Below are positions 17,040 through 25,955 of a DNA stretch of 64,000 nt, piece after piece. The stretch is taken from the NCBI GenBank assembly GCA_024638655.1, contig JAHEJW010000009.1, positions 1-64,000 on the forward strand, read 5' to 3'. Position 1 is the stretch's first letter, and each line of letters starts with the position of its first letter. The DNA is from a bacterium (GTDB lineage: Bacteria; Actinomycetota; Acidimicrobiia; Spongiisociales; ZC4RG35). The notes under the pieces are model-generated. The model made no database searches, was not told where the DNA came from, and was given only the letters and a program-made list of their open reading frames with translations. The position numbers and the translations under genes are program-made.

Positions 17040-18188
17040 TTATTTGCAGCCGTGGGCGATGAGTGTCGGGTAGGGGTTGATCGCCAGGTCGTTCAGGTAC
17101 ATGCCGAAGTGGAGGTGCGGACGAGTCCCTACCGCGTTGCCACTGTTGCCCACGTAGCCGACGACCTCGCCGCCGTTGACCCTTCCGCTCTTGCCGAACT
17201 CACTCATGTGACTGCCCAGATAGTCCACTCCGTCGTCTCCGTGGAGGGTGAACTGCTTTCCCCCGATGGAGCCCGTTTGGAACTCGACCGTGCCCGACAC
17301 GGGGGCGTAGACGGGGGCGCCATGAGCCGAGAAGAGATCGTTGCCTTCGTGGAAACGGACCCCACCTGCTCGGGGAAATCCCCAGTCATTGAAGAAGCTG
17401 GCACTCTGGATCGGGCACACCCATCTTGCCCCGGATGGGATTTGTAGTGCGCTCCCCGACCTGATCAGGTTGGGATTCTGGATGTTGTTCGCCTCGATCA
17501 GGCGTGTGAGGGTGACCCCGAACTGTGCGGCGATATCGGCGAGGCGATCACCATTCTGGATTCGATAGGTGGTCTCGCCTTCTGTTCCGTTACCGAGATA
17601 GGAAGGCCCGTCGAGAAAGAGCCGGGTCCCCCTGTAGATGGTCCTGCCGACGATTCCGTTGGCCTCGGCGATTTGTGAGGCGCTCACCCCGCCGTATTGC
17701 GACGCGATCGAATCGAGACTCTCGCCCCCTCTGACGATGTGGTGACGACCCGACCTGGTGGCCCCAGAATTGGAGGGTGCACTGCTAGACGGCTGGGAGT
17801 TGGACCCACCCGACGATGTCGATCCTGGCACCACGATGCTCTGGCCGATGCGAATCAGGTTGGGGTTCCTGATCCCGTTGGCATCCGCTAGCGCGGTGAT
17901 CGTGGATCCGTAGGCCGCTGCGATGCGGGCCAGGGTCTCACCCCGGGTGACGACGTGGGTCAGGTCAGGCTCCTCACCAGGGATCACCAGGACCTGACCC
18001 GGATGAATCAGGTTGGGATTGGAGATGTTGTTCGCCGCGATCAGATCCGAGAGTGACACGCCGTTGTCTCTGGCAATCCTGCCCATTGTGTCACCACGCT
18101 GAACGGTGTAATCGACAGAGAAGACACCAACCAACAGGGTGAGGACGGCTCCAACCGCAATGGCGCGGGTACGTCGAAATCTGGGCAT
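17040..18188 (-). CDS. secreted LysM repeat, M23-family cell-wall peptidase
   Basis: A 382-residue exported cell-wall protein. An N-terminal signal/anchor (residues 8-25) is followed by four LysM peptidoglycan-binding repeats (about 26-70, 77-121, 148-191, 207-251; recurring 'NxxxNPNLIxxGQxLxIP'). A Ser-rich linker follows the second repeat. The C-terminal LytM/M23 domain (about 265-375) retains zinc ligands HEGNDLFSAHG and HLHFG, so an active endopeptidase is likely. It is probably involved in wall growth or daughter-cell separation. Confidence 0.93.
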   Translation of the reverse strand: MPRFRRTRAIAVGAVLTLLVGVFSVDYTVQRGDTMGRIARDNGVSLSDLIAANNISNPNLIHPGQVLVIPGEEPDLTHVVTRGETLARIAAAYGSTITALADANGIRNPNLIRIGQSIVVPGSTSSGGSNSQPSSSAPSNSGATRSGRHHIVRGGESLDSIASQYGGVSASQIAEANGIVGRTIYRGTRLFLDGPSYLGNGTEGETTYRIQNGDRLADIAAQFGVTLTRLIEANNIQNPNLIRSGSALQIPSGARWVCPIQSASFFNDWGFPRAGGVRFHEGNDLFSAHGAPVYAPVSGTVEFQTGSIGGKQFTLHGDDGVDYLGSHMSEFGKSGRVNGGEVVGYVGNSGNAVGTRPHLHFGMYLNDLAINPYPTLIAHGCK

Positions 18189-18236
18189 ATGAAGGCACAG
18201 CTCCTTCTGCCCCTGATCCGCTCCGCGGACTAGAGC

Positions 18237-19283
18237 CTAACCCGCTGCCTTTCGATTTCCAGCCATCACACGGAGTTGACCACACGCCGCATCGATGTCC
18301 TGGCCTCTGGTGTCTCGCACCGTGACGGTGACGCCGTGAGAGGCGAGGATCCGGGCGAACTCTTCGATGTGGAGACGTGAGGAGGGTCGTTCCTCGCTCA
18401 GCGGGGTCGGGTTGAGGGCGATCAGGTTGACGTGGGCCTCCAGCCGGTTGGCTATGGCAGCCAGTTTTCGTGCCTGTTCATCGATGTCGTTGACGCCATC
18501 CATCATCGTCCATTCGATGGAGACCCGGCGTCCCTTGGCCTCGAAGTATCGGCGGGCCGCACTCTCCAGCTCGGCGATTGGGTAACGCTTGTTGATCGGC
18601 ACGAGGGAGCTACGCAGCTCGTCGTCGGCCGCATGCAGACTTATGGCCAGGTTGAGCTGCCACGGCTCCTCGGCGAGCCGCAGTATGCCTGGCACGATCC
18701 CAACCGTGGACACAGTGAGGGACCTGGCCGACATGCCCATGACATCGACCATCCGACGAATCGCCTCCCTGACCCGGCTGTAATTCGCCAAGGGCTCACC
18801 CATGCCCATGAAGACCACATTGGTGAGCCGATCGGGCACCCCCGGCATCCCGATTTGGTGAAGGAAGGCCTTGGCGTATGCAACCTGGGCGACGATTTCA
18901 CCCGCTTCGAGATGCCGCTCGAACCCAAACTGTCCCGTCGCACAGAATGTGCAGGCGAGGGCGCATCCGGCCTGACTCGAGATGCACAACGTGGCCCGAC
19001 GTGGATAACCCATGAGCACGGCCTCGATCGCCGCACCGTCGGGGGCTCGGAATAGCCACTTTCGCGTGGTCCCGCGGTCCGAGCTCTGCTCTGCTTCGGC
19101 ATCGAACGGCCAGAGAGAGCCGCTGAGGGACTCCCTCAGAGTCGTTGGCAGGTTGGTCATGTCTGCGGCGTGCAGCACCGGGTGCTCGTACAGCCACTCC
19201 CGCAGCTGGTCGCTCCTGTAGGCAGGCTCGTCGGTGAGCAACGTGCCGAGATCTTCGGGCGATGGAAGGTAGGGGCTAGCCAC
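18237..19283 (-). CDS. rlmN: 23S rRNA (adenine2503-C2)/tRNA methyltransferase RlmN
   Basis: A 348-residue radical-SAM methyltransferase. The cluster motif CALACTFC binds the 4Fe-4S centre, GEPLANYSRV and the C-terminal catalytic Cys in DIDAACGQLR fit the RlmN/Cfr mechanism in which a Cys is transiently methylated. Because it is housekeeping-type and accompanied by no mobile DNA, RlmN is preferred over the resistance paralogue Cfr. Its start overlaps the small HhH-protein gene upstream by eight bases. Confidence 0.95.
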   Translation of the reverse strand: MASPYLPSPEDLGTLLTDEPAYRSDQLREWLYEHPVLHAADMTNLPTTLRESLSGSLWPFDAEAEQSSDRGTTRKWLFRAPDGAAIEAVLMGYPRRATLCISSQAGCALACTFCATGQFGFERHLEAGEIVAQVAYAKAFLHQIGMPGVPDRLTNVVFMGMGEPLANYSRVREAIRRMVDVMGMSARSLTVSTVGIVPGILRLAEEPWQLNLAISLHAADDELRSSLVPINKRYPIAELESAARRYFEAKGRRVSIEWTMMDGVNDIDEQARKLAAIANRLEAHVNLIALNPTPLSEERPSSRLHIEEFARILASHGVTVTVRDTRGQDIDAACGQLRVMAGNRKAAG

Positions 19284-19593
19284 CGATGCGACTGCGAGCC
19301 TGGGAGATCCAATCCCGGGCCCGACTGGCGCTCACCCCAGCTGCCTCGGCGACCGAGTCAGGAGACGCCTTCGCCAGAGCTTCAATCCCGGTGATTCCGG
19401 ACTCGATGAGTCGCGACTCGTAGACAGGGCCGATGCCGTCGATCGCTGCCAGAGGCTCGACATCCTCCACCGCACGAAAGCGTGGTGGCTCCGGCTCCCG
19501 CGAAGCGGCCACTGAAATGAAGCGGTCCCGCATCGCCCAGGCCACTGCCACGATCGCGCCCACCAATCCGACGATGCGCAGCAGTCTCTTCAT
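19276..19593 (-). CDS. membrane-anchored helix-hairpin-helix protein
   Basis: A protein of about 105 residues: an N-terminal transmembrane segment (LLRIVGLVGAIVAVAWAM) and a C-terminal helix-hairpin-helix domain (LAAIDGIGPVYESRLIESGITGIEALAKASPDSVAEAAGVSASRARDWISQA) of the DNA/nucleic-acid binding or cross-bracing type. I trimmed the track ORF to ATG 19593, because the longer frame runs back over the divergent LLM gene's start. It is cotranscribed with rlmN. The role is unknown. Confidence 0.75.
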   Translation of the reverse strand: MKRLLRIVGLVGAIVAVAWAMRDRFISVAASREPEPPRFRAVEDVEPLAAIDGIGPVYESRLIESGITGIEALAKASPDSVAEAAGVSASRARDWISQARSRIGG

Positions 19594-19638
19594 TGCTCCA
19601 AGACTACCGCCCCTCGGCGGCTCCCCTAGCCTGGCGTC

Positions 19639-20655
19639 ATGAAGGTCGACTTCTACTTTCCCCCATCCCCGCCGGACGGAGCGGCGGAGGCCGCGGCCCG
19701 GGCGCGCGATCTCGGCTACGACGGCTTCTTCAGCGCAGAGACGCAATACGACCCGTTTCTTCCGCTGGCATTCGCGGCGAGGTCGGCTCCTGAGCTCGAG
19801 ATCGGCACGGCCATCGCCGTTGCCTTTCCCCGGTCCCCGATGGTCACGGCCATGACTGCTTGGGATCTTGCCCGGCTCTCGAAAGGGAAGTTCCTACTTG
19901 GGCTGGGGACCCAGGTCCGGGGTCACATCACCCGGCGGTTCAGCACCGACTGGACGAGCCCGGGGCCGAGGCTGAGGGAATACATCGAGTCGATGAGGGC
20001 GATCTGGGACACCTGGCAAAACGCTGCCCCACTCGAATACAAGGGCGAGTTCTACCAGTTCTCCCTGATGACGCCCTTCTTCAACCCAGGGCCAATTCCC
20101 AACCCGCGCATACCCGTCTACATCGCAGGAGTCGGCCCCTATTTGAGCGCACTGGCGGGGGAGACCTGTCAGGGTTTTCACGTCCATCCGTTCCATACCA
20201 CCGCCTATCTGGACCAGGTCGTCCTGCCCAAAATGCGAGATGGAGCCGAGCGAGCAGGGAGGTCGCTGGAAGACGTCGAACGGGTGACGACCGTGTTCGT
20301 CATGACGGGGACGGACGAGGCCGAGATCGAAGCTTCGAAGGCCGCGGTTCGACAGCAGATCGCCTTCTATGCCTCGACGCCGTCCTATCGCCCGGTCCTG
20401 GAGTCGAGCGGATGGGACTTCGGTGAGAAGCTGACCGCGCTCTCCAAGCGAGGCAAGTGGGACGAGATGCCCGGTATGGTTCCCGATGATGCCTTGACCG
20501 AGGTGGGAGTCGTAGCACCGGTAGATCAGCTGGGGAAAGCGATCAGGGAGAGATACGGGGACCGCGTCCAGCGCATCGGTCTCTACTCCCTCGGCTCGAT
20601 ACTCGATATCGACCCGGAGGCGCGGCGTCAGGTCGTAGGGGACCTCAAGGGCTGA
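19639..20655 (+). CDS. LLM-class (F420-dependent type) oxidoreductase
   Basis: A 338-residue luciferase-like TIM-barrel enzyme of the actinobacterial F420-dependent group. It contains the family segments FFSAETQYDPFLPLAFAA, TAWDLARLSKGKFLLGLGTQ, YKGEFYQFSLMTPFF and IPVYIAGVGPYLSALAGE. The cofactor is inferred from subfamily resemblance rather than proven. It stands between divergent HhH/rlmN and convergent ggt genes. Confidence 0.87.
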   Translation: MKVDFYFPPSPPDGAAEAAARARDLGYDGFFSAETQYDPFLPLAFAARSAPELEIGTAIAVAFPRSPMVTAMTAWDLARLSKGKFLLGLGTQVRGHITRRFSTDWTSPGPRLREYIESMRAIWDTWQNAAPLEYKGEFYQFSLMTPFFNPGPIPNPRIPVYIAGVGPYLSALAGETCQGFHVHPFHTTAYLDQVVLPKMRDGAERAGRSLEDVERVTTVFVMTGTDEAEIEASKAAVRQQIAFYASTPSYRPVLESSGWDFGEKLTALSKRGKWDEMPGMVPDDALTEVGVVAPVDQLGKAIRERYGDRVQRIGLYSLGSILDIDPEARRQVVGDLKG

Positions 20656-20666
20656 GACCCCATCGT

Positions 20667-22217
20667 TCACCAAACCAGTGAGCGGCTGGTGTTCACGCGT
20701 GGGTCTGCGGCGGCTCTGCGCTCATCGCCATCGACCTCGATGATCGAAGCAGGCCCCCAACCGGGCTGCTGCTCGGTGAGTACCTCGACCTGGTGCCCTC
20801 GGTCATGAAGGCCCGCCAAGACCGTGTCAGGGACACCCGGCTCGATCGCCAGTCGCGGCCCCGATCCTGGGCCGAACTCGCTCATTGTCCAGCGAGGCGC
20901 CGCCATGGCATCGTCGAGGCTCTCGTTCCCGAGGATGGCTCTGGCCGCCACCTGTGCCACCAGCTGGGGCTGCACCGCCCCGCCCCTCGTGCCGAGAAGC
21001 CATCGAGGGAGCGAGCCTCCAGTCCAGAGGGTAGGGGAGAGGGTGTGCAGCGGGCGTTTCCCCGGCGCCACCTGATTGGGGTGACCTTTGGTGAGGCTGA
21101 AGCCGGCACCGCGGTCATGAAGCAGGAATCCGGACCGGGAGGCGCCGAGCGGTGAGCCGGTGCCGTGATAGTTCGACTGGATAAGTGAGACCGACAGCCC
21201 CTCCTGGTCGGCGACACAGAGATACGCCGTGCCCGATACCGCGCCGATCCTGTCCGGCCAGATTCCGGCGCGGTCGATCGTCACAGACGCGGCTGCGCGC
21301 TCCAGGCGGTCGCGATCTAGATAGAGATCGAGGGGGAGAGGCAGGTGGTCGGGGTCCGCCACAATGTCGTTGCGCTCCCAGGCCAGGCATCTGTATGACT
21401 CGATCAGAAGATGCCACCAGAGAGGGCTCTCCGAGTCTTCGGGAGGTTGCTGCATCTCGAAGACCGCCAGTGCGCCGGGACCGAGATAGCCCTGAGAGTT
21501 GGGGGGAATGGTCCAGGCAGTCAGACCCGCCACTTCGATCCCGATCGGCTCTACCCAGTCTGAGTGGTCTCGTTCCAGGTCGTCTCGAGTGATGATCCCG
21601 TCGACGGCCTCGATGATGTCCTCGCCGGGCGACCCGAGGTAGAAGGCCTCGCGGCCGCCGTCGGCCACACCCTCGAGCGTCTCGGCCAAATGCGGTCTCC
21701 TGACTGGCTCGCCGAGGCCAACCGGTTGGCCGGCCGGATAGAGGTCAGCAACTGCAGGGTTGGCGTGGTAAACGGATCGCTTCAGGGTGAAGGCCCTCGT
21801 CAGCTCGTCCGATGCCGCGAATCCTTCCCTGGCCAGCTCGATGGCCGGCCCGAGGGATGTAGCCAGCGACACACGACCAAACTCTTCGGCCATGGCGACC
21901 AGTCCGTCGACACACCCCGGGATCGTCACTGCGAGAGGGTGGTCCCTTGGGACGGTTCCCGATCGGCCGTCGACAAGGGCGGCATCGGCTCCCGAGCCGG
22001 CACGACCCGAGGCGTTGATCGCCCGGGGGCGCTCCCAACCCGGGTGGTGTATCAGGGCGAAGAGATCGCCGCCGACCCCACAAGTCTCTGGCGCGACGAC
22101 TCCCTGAGCGGCTATGGCGGCGATGACAGCATCGACTGCGTTGCCCCCGGCATCGAGAATGAGTTGCGCCGCCCGGGCACTCTCGTCATGTGGGGTGGCT
22201 ACGGCGCGACTTGTCAA
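20667..22217 (-). CDS. ggt: gamma-glutamyltransferase family protein
   Basis: A 516-residue Ntn-hydrolase of the gamma-glutamyltranspeptidase family. The N-terminal part has DAGGNAVDAVIAAIAAQGVVAPETCGVGGDLFALI; the predicted autocleavage Thr lies in SGTAYLCVADQEGLSVSLIQSNY, followed by GSPLGASRSGFLLHDRG. No signal peptide is visible, so it may act inside the cell or be one of the cytosolic homologues used in amide/peptide metabolism. Its start overlaps the preceding hypothetical gene by four bases. Confidence 0.87.
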   Translation of the reverse strand: MTSRAVATPHDESARAAQLILDAGGNAVDAVIAAIAAQGVVAPETCGVGGDLFALIHHPGWERPRAINASGRAGSGADAALVDGRSGTVPRDHPLAVTIPGCVDGLVAMAEEFGRVSLATSLGPAIELAREGFAASDELTRAFTLKRSVYHANPAVADLYPAGQPVGLGEPVRRPHLAETLEGVADGGREAFYLGSPGEDIIEAVDGIITRDDLERDHSDWVEPIGIEVAGLTAWTIPPNSQGYLGPGALAVFEMQQPPEDSESPLWWHLLIESYRCLAWERNDIVADPDHLPLPLDLYLDRDRLERAAASVTIDRAGIWPDRIGAVSGTAYLCVADQEGLSVSLIQSNYHGTGSPLGASRSGFLLHDRGAGFSLTKGHPNQVAPGKRPLHTLSPTLWTGGSLPRWLLGTRGGAVQPQLVAQVAARAILGNESLDDAMAAPRWTMSEFGPGSGPRLAIEPGVPDTVLAGLHDRGHQVEVLTEQQPGWGPASIIEVDGDERRAAADPRVNTSRSLVW

Positions 22218-22834
22218 TGGAGCTTGATGTCGGGCAGGACCCTGTTCAGGGCGTCGAGGACGGCGCGGACGATCGCGCGGGTCTCATCGTCTTCGACGTA
22301 AGCAGATCCGATGAGCATTCTCTCGCTACCTTGGGATACCAGGACTATCTGGGCGACGGCGACCCTCCTGCCGCCGAGCATCGGCACGTCCATCGAAGTG
22401 ACCGCCAATGCCGTGCCACCCCGAATCGACTGTCGGAGGGCAGCCAGCGTTGCCTCGGCGATGAGCCTGGGGCGTGTGGAGTGTGCTGCGGCGCCCGAAG
22501 CCTTGCCTATGAGGAGACTGTCTTCCCATCGCATGGTGACCGTCAAATCCGCCGTCGCGCCGTCGACGGCCTCGGACACGTCGACGAGGGCCGGTCTGAT
22601 GCCACCCTCGATATCCGAGTCGGCCAACTGTACGACGGACACCACTCGTCGATCGATCTCGAGGTCGAAGAGCGCATGGCCCAGCGATTGGATGTCGCGA
22701 ACCAGCTGCTTGGGTGTCTTGGTACGTCTGGCCAGGACGTGGATCTCTTCGATGTGACCGTTGGGCGCCACGACTCGCGCCGCTTCTATGCCCTCGATCC
22801 GTCTGATCTTGTCCTGGAGAGAGGGGATATCCAT
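22214..22834 (-). CDS. conserved hypothetical protein (two-part, unknown function)
   Basis: About 206 residues from the ATG at 22834 (MDIPSLQDKIRRIEG). The first 75 residues look like a small alpha/beta unit (EAARVVAPNGHIEEIHVLAR...KQLVRDIQSLGHALFDLEIDRRVVSVVQL); the second half is a separate mixed domain with a repeated acidic/hydrophobic pattern. I do not recognise the family. It precedes ggt with a four-base overlap, so the two are coupled, but this gives little functional information. Confidence 0.7.
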   Translation of the reverse strand: MDIPSLQDKIRRIEGIEAARVVAPNGHIEEIHVLARRTKTPKQLVRDIQSLGHALFDLEIDRRVVSVVQLADSDIEGGIRPALVDVSEAVDGATADLTVTMRWEDSLLIGKASGAAAHSTRPRLIAEATLAALRQSIRGGTALAVTSMDVPMLGGRRVAVAQIVLVSQGSERMLIGSAYVEDDETRAIVRAVLDALNRVLPDIKLH

Positions 22835-22879
22835 CGTCGTGGGCCAGCGTACCGGTCTCAAGCGGTGGTCCCCGACCAC

Positions 22880-23172
22880 TTCGCGTAAGTATCTCGCCTT
22901 GTGGGCACGACCCCAGCCGTATAGATTGACCTTGCTGGAAGCGCTATTTGGACAAGTGGGGCAATCGGCCTTTGGCCGCTTGCCAGACCCGTGGCGGGCG
23001 AAGTCAGGGGCCTTTTGACATTTCAGGGTTCCCGAGGTTTCGGGAGCAAGGGGTGAGCCCGGCGTGAACGTCGGCCGACAACGTCAGCGAACGCCCACTA
23101 CCTAGCGGAGCGGATGGTCTCCACCGGCATGCAAAGCCGGTGCAAAAAAGACATCGAAGGTGAGCGTGTGAT
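22880..23172. other. long structured intergenic region upstream of the HD-GYP operon
   Basis: Part of the largest non-coding gap in the window. It contains at least three hairpins: 22960-22984 (GGCAATCGGCC/GGCCGCTTGCC, one mismatch), 23029-23044 (TCCCGA/TCGGGA) and about 23132-23152 (CACCGGC-ATGCAAA-GCCGGTG, followed by CAAAAAAG). The density of paired elements ahead of a signalling-type HD-GYP gene resembles a structured 5' leader, but I could not match it to a known riboswitch consensus (cyclic di-GMP and cyclic di-AMP classes were considered). No tRNA was found. Confidence 0.4.
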
Positions 23173-23262
23173 ATGAAGGCCCGTTTGGTCCGAATTCTCG
23201 CAGCCGCAGCCAGCCTCGCAGCATTGATTGCAGCGGGCTCGGCGTCAATGAAGATCGGTTGA
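23173..23262 (+). CDS. possible 29-residue signal-peptide-like leader peptide
   Basis: An ATG-initiated ORF (MKARLVRILAAAASLAALIA...SMKIG) with two basic residues, a hydrophobic core and a short tail, too short for the track. A GAAGGTGAG purine run lies about nine bases upstream. It sits between the structured leader and the HD-GYP gene. It could be a leader peptide, a small membrane peptide or the relic of a secreted protein. Coding status is uncertain. Confidence 0.35.
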   Translation: MKARLVRILAAAASLAALIAAGSASMKIG

Positions 23263-23294
23263 TGATTGACGCCGGGTCACCATCCCGATAGGGC

Positions 23295-24716
23295 ATGATG
23301 TCAGACCCCTGGGGTCCCATGAGTTTGTTCGAAAAACTGGCTATCCGGCTCACACAGCGGCGTTATCCGCCGTCGGTGATACGCAAGATCAAGATCGCGA
23401 TTCCCTACGCGCTCATAGGTCTCGTGGTGCTCGCCGCCAGCTTCATCTGGTCTGAGATGCCGTCGTGGCCGGTGTGGGGTCTCTTCGCCGTCTTGTTCGT
23501 GATCCTCGAGATGTTCACCGTCGAAGTGAACGACCGGCTCTTCATCAGCTCTTCGATCATGGTCATCATGACCGCGGGGACGATCTTCGCCATCCAACCC
23601 GATTCCAACGCCACCTTCGCCATGGCCTTGATGGCCGCCACCGGCTCATTCGTCCCAGAGGACTTCAGACAGGGGAGGTTCTTCCAACCCATATCCAACT
23701 TCGGGCAGCTGGCGGCATGTGGTGCGGCGGGCGGCCTGGTACTCGATCTCGGTCTTGGCCACATCGAACGGATCTCGACCGACAGCCTGCTCCAGGTGGC
23801 CCTCTTTGCTGCACTGGCCTCGATCGCCTACGTCACCATCAACAACCTGCTGGTTCGGCAAGCGGTGAAGACGGTCTACGGAAGCCGCAATCTGCAGCCC
23901 TGGTCGCAGATGAACATCCTCATGGGAGGTCAGGGCGCCATGGGACTGCTGGGTGGTCTGATCGGCGCCGCCTACTTGATCGCCGGTCAGCCCCCCGCCG
24001 TGCTCGTACTCATGGTGGCCGTCTACGGGATCGGACATCTCTCGCTCTACGCCTTCGCCCAGCTGAGAGAGTCGCATCTGTCCGCGATCCGGGGGTTTGT
24101 CAAGACCCTGGAGGCCAAAGACATGTACACCCGGGGCCATACCGAGAGAGTGGCCTTCTTCGCTCAAATGATTGGTGCGGAACTCGGCTTCAGTGGAACC
24201 CAGCAGGAGCGGGTGAAGTGGGCCGCGCTGATTCACGACCTCGGCAAACTGGCCGTGCCCACCGAGCTCATTCGAAAGAAGGGCCGTCTCGAGAAGGAGG
24301 AGTACGACCAGATGAAACAACACGCCCATCTGGTCGAGGAGATCCTCGCCGAGGTCGATTTCCTCCAGCCAATGGTGGAGATCGCTTCCGGCCATCACAG
24401 CCACTACGACGGGAATGGATACGGGGGCCGAGGGCACACCGAAGGCGAGACCCCCAGTCTCGAGGCTTGCATCGTTGGGGTCGCCGACGCCTTCGACGCA
24501 ATGACGTCTGCCCGGTCCTATCGGATGGCCCTCTCTCAGGAGTACGCCCTCGACGAGTTGCGGACCAACGCCGGTGGCCAGTTTCACCCGGAGGTCGTCG
24601 ACGCCTTCGAACGGGCGTTGGGCAAGCAGGGTCGCAGCTGGGGCGCCCCTCATGTGAACGACGAAGAGATGGCAAGGAGACTCGCCGAGGATCCGGAGTA
24701 CACCATCTATGGCTAG
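23295..24716 (+). CDS. membrane HD-GYP-type phosphodiesterase-like signalling protein
   Basis: 473 residues. About six to seven hydrophobic segments occupy residues 35-255, and a cytoplasmic HD-GYP domain follows. Catalytic signature residues are present: GHTERVAFFA, HDLGK at 314-318, QHAHLVEEIL and HHSHYDGNGY. The GYP tripeptide reads GYG (DGNGYGGRG) and the usual Glu after HH is Ser, so activity on cyclic di-GMP is uncertain. A start at ATG 23319 (MSLFEKLAI) is possible. The end overlaps the second HD gene by eight bases. The family normally hydrolyses cyclic dinucleotides. Confidence 0.85.
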   Translation: MMSDPWGPMSLFEKLAIRLTQRRYPPSVIRKIKIAIPYALIGLVVLAASFIWSEMPSWPVWGLFAVLFVILEMFTVEVNDRLFISSSIMVIMTAGTIFAIQPDSNATFAMALMAATGSFVPEDFRQGRFFQPISNFGQLAACGAAGGLVLDLGLGHIERISTDSLLQVALFAALASIAYVTINNLLVRQAVKTVYGSRNLQPWSQMNILMGGQGAMGLLGGLIGAAYLIAGQPPAVLVLMVAVYGIGHLSLYAFAQLRESHLSAIRGFVKTLEAKDMYTRGHTERVAFFAQMIGAELGFSGTQQERVKWAALIHDLGKLAVPTELIRKKGRLEKEEYDQMKQHAHLVEEILAEVDFLQPMVEIASGHHSHYDGNGYGGRGHTEGETPSLEACIVGVADAFDAMTSARSYRMALSQEYALDELRTNAGGQFHPEVVDAFERALGKQGRSWGAPHVNDEEMARRLAEDPEYTIYG

Positions 24717-25953
24717 CTGGAGCCCTCGAACCGTCGCTGCCCTCTCGTGGCTCTTCCCCGTCGGCGCACTTCTGATCGGCGTCTTGAGTGCCACCCGAGC
24801 AACCACCGACCAGGGGTCCATGCTCCTCGCGGCGGCAGCACTCGTGGTCGGCTCGCTCGTAGGGGTGGCGACATCGAACTCCGGGAATCGGTTCACGACG
24901 GGTCTGGCCGTCGCCGCGGCCATTCCGTTCGTCTTTTCGGATGCCACCGGTGTCGATTTGCCTGCCACCATCACCGCCTACGGGGTGGGTCTCGCCGCGG
25001 TCTGGGCCCTGCGCCTCTCTCGCGGCGAGAGTCATTCGGAGCTCCTTCCGACGATGGCCCGGCGTTTGGTCGGATATCTGACCTACGCCACCGTGTACGC
25101 CGCAATGAGGGTCGGGGAGTTCGCCTCTCTGGACGGCGGCTGGGGGGACCTGGTCCCCTTCCTCTTCGCACTCATGGCTTGGCTGGCGGTAGAAATAGTT
25201 CTGCGGGCAATGCTGGTCCTCGGACCGAGAGAGCTCTCGCGGACTTACCTGGCCCGTGCTTTGATCCACGATCTCAACGCCTTCGTCGGTCTGGTTCTCA
25301 CCGGGGCTCTGTTTGGCGAGCTCTATCCGGTCATAGACTGGTGGGCACTCCCGATCGCGCTTCTGCCGTACTCGTTCGCCCACTCCGCCTTCAAGAGGCT
25401 CCAGGAGACCAAGGTCACCTACAAGCAGACCATCAGGGCCCTGGCGCGCATACCCGAGGTCTCCGGCCTCGGCGTCGACGGTCACGCCGATCGGACGACT
25501 GCTCTGGCCACGTCAGTGGCCAAGGAGATGGGGCTGGGCCCATCACAGGTGGAAAACGTCGAGTACGCAGGCCTGATGCACGACATTGGCCGGGTCAGCC
25601 TCAACGAGCCTCAGATCCTCAAGCGCGGATTCACGCCTGAAGACCTGGCACGCTGGAGCTCGGAGATCATCGCGGAGTCTCCCTATCTCGAGCGGGTCGC
25701 CCAGGACGTGTTGCATCAGTACGAGCCATACCGGCGCCCGGGTCAACAGGATGACCCCGATGTGTCGACGGTGTCCCGGATCGTCAAGGTCGCGGCGGCA
25801 TACGACTGGAGGGTCCACCTCGATCGGATCTCGCCGTTGGAGGCGTTGGAGGACCTGCATGCGGGCGCCGCCTACGAGTACGACCCCGAGGTCGTTGCCT
25901 CGTTACGACGGTTGCTGGAGACGCGAGGTGTGCTGACGCCCGTGCGCGTCTGA
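24709..25953 (+). CDS. membrane HD-domain protein, degenerate HD-GYP relative
   Basis: 414 residues with a seven-to-eight helix membrane region (about 5-245) and a C-terminal HD domain. The HD core is VDGHADRTTALATSVA ... HDIGRVSLN, where the Lys of HDxGK is Arg, and the GYP region is replaced by HQYEPYRRPGQQ. It overlaps the preceding HD-GYP gene and has the same architecture, so it probably arose by duplication and may be a regulatory or heterodimer partner with reduced or no catalysis. Confidence 0.8.
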   Translation: MASWSPRTVAALSWLFPVGALLIGVLSATRATTDQGSMLLAAAALVVGSLVGVATSNSGNRFTTGLAVAAAIPFVFSDATGVDLPATITAYGVGLAAVWALRLSRGESHSELLPTMARRLVGYLTYATVYAAMRVGEFASLDGGWGDLVPFLFALMAWLAVEIVLRAMLVLGPRELSRTYLARALIHDLNAFVGLVLTGALFGELYPVIDWWALPIALLPYSFAHSAFKRLQETKVTYKQTIRALARIPEVSGLGVDGHADRTTALATSVAKEMGLGPSQVENVEYAGLMHDIGRVSLNEPQILKRGFTPEDLARWSSEIIAESPYLERVAQDVLHQYEPYRRPGQQDDPDVSTVSRIVKVAAAYDWRVHLDRISPLEALEDLHAGAAYEYDPEVVASLRRLLETRGVLTPVRV

Positions 25954-25955
25954 GG

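Noticed and set aside
22990-23110. Possible cyclic di-AMP or cyclic di-GMP riboswitch
   Set aside because: Fragments such as GGGGTGAG and ATGCAAAGCC recall parts of consensus sequences, but the order and the remaining conserved blocks are missing. Kept only as an unknown structured leader.
23646-25485. Long minus-strand ORFs of 442 and 405 residues opposite the HD-GYP genes
   Set aside because: High-GC shadow frames. Sequence is rich in Arg, Gly and Pro without motifs, and the plus-strand genes have clear domains.
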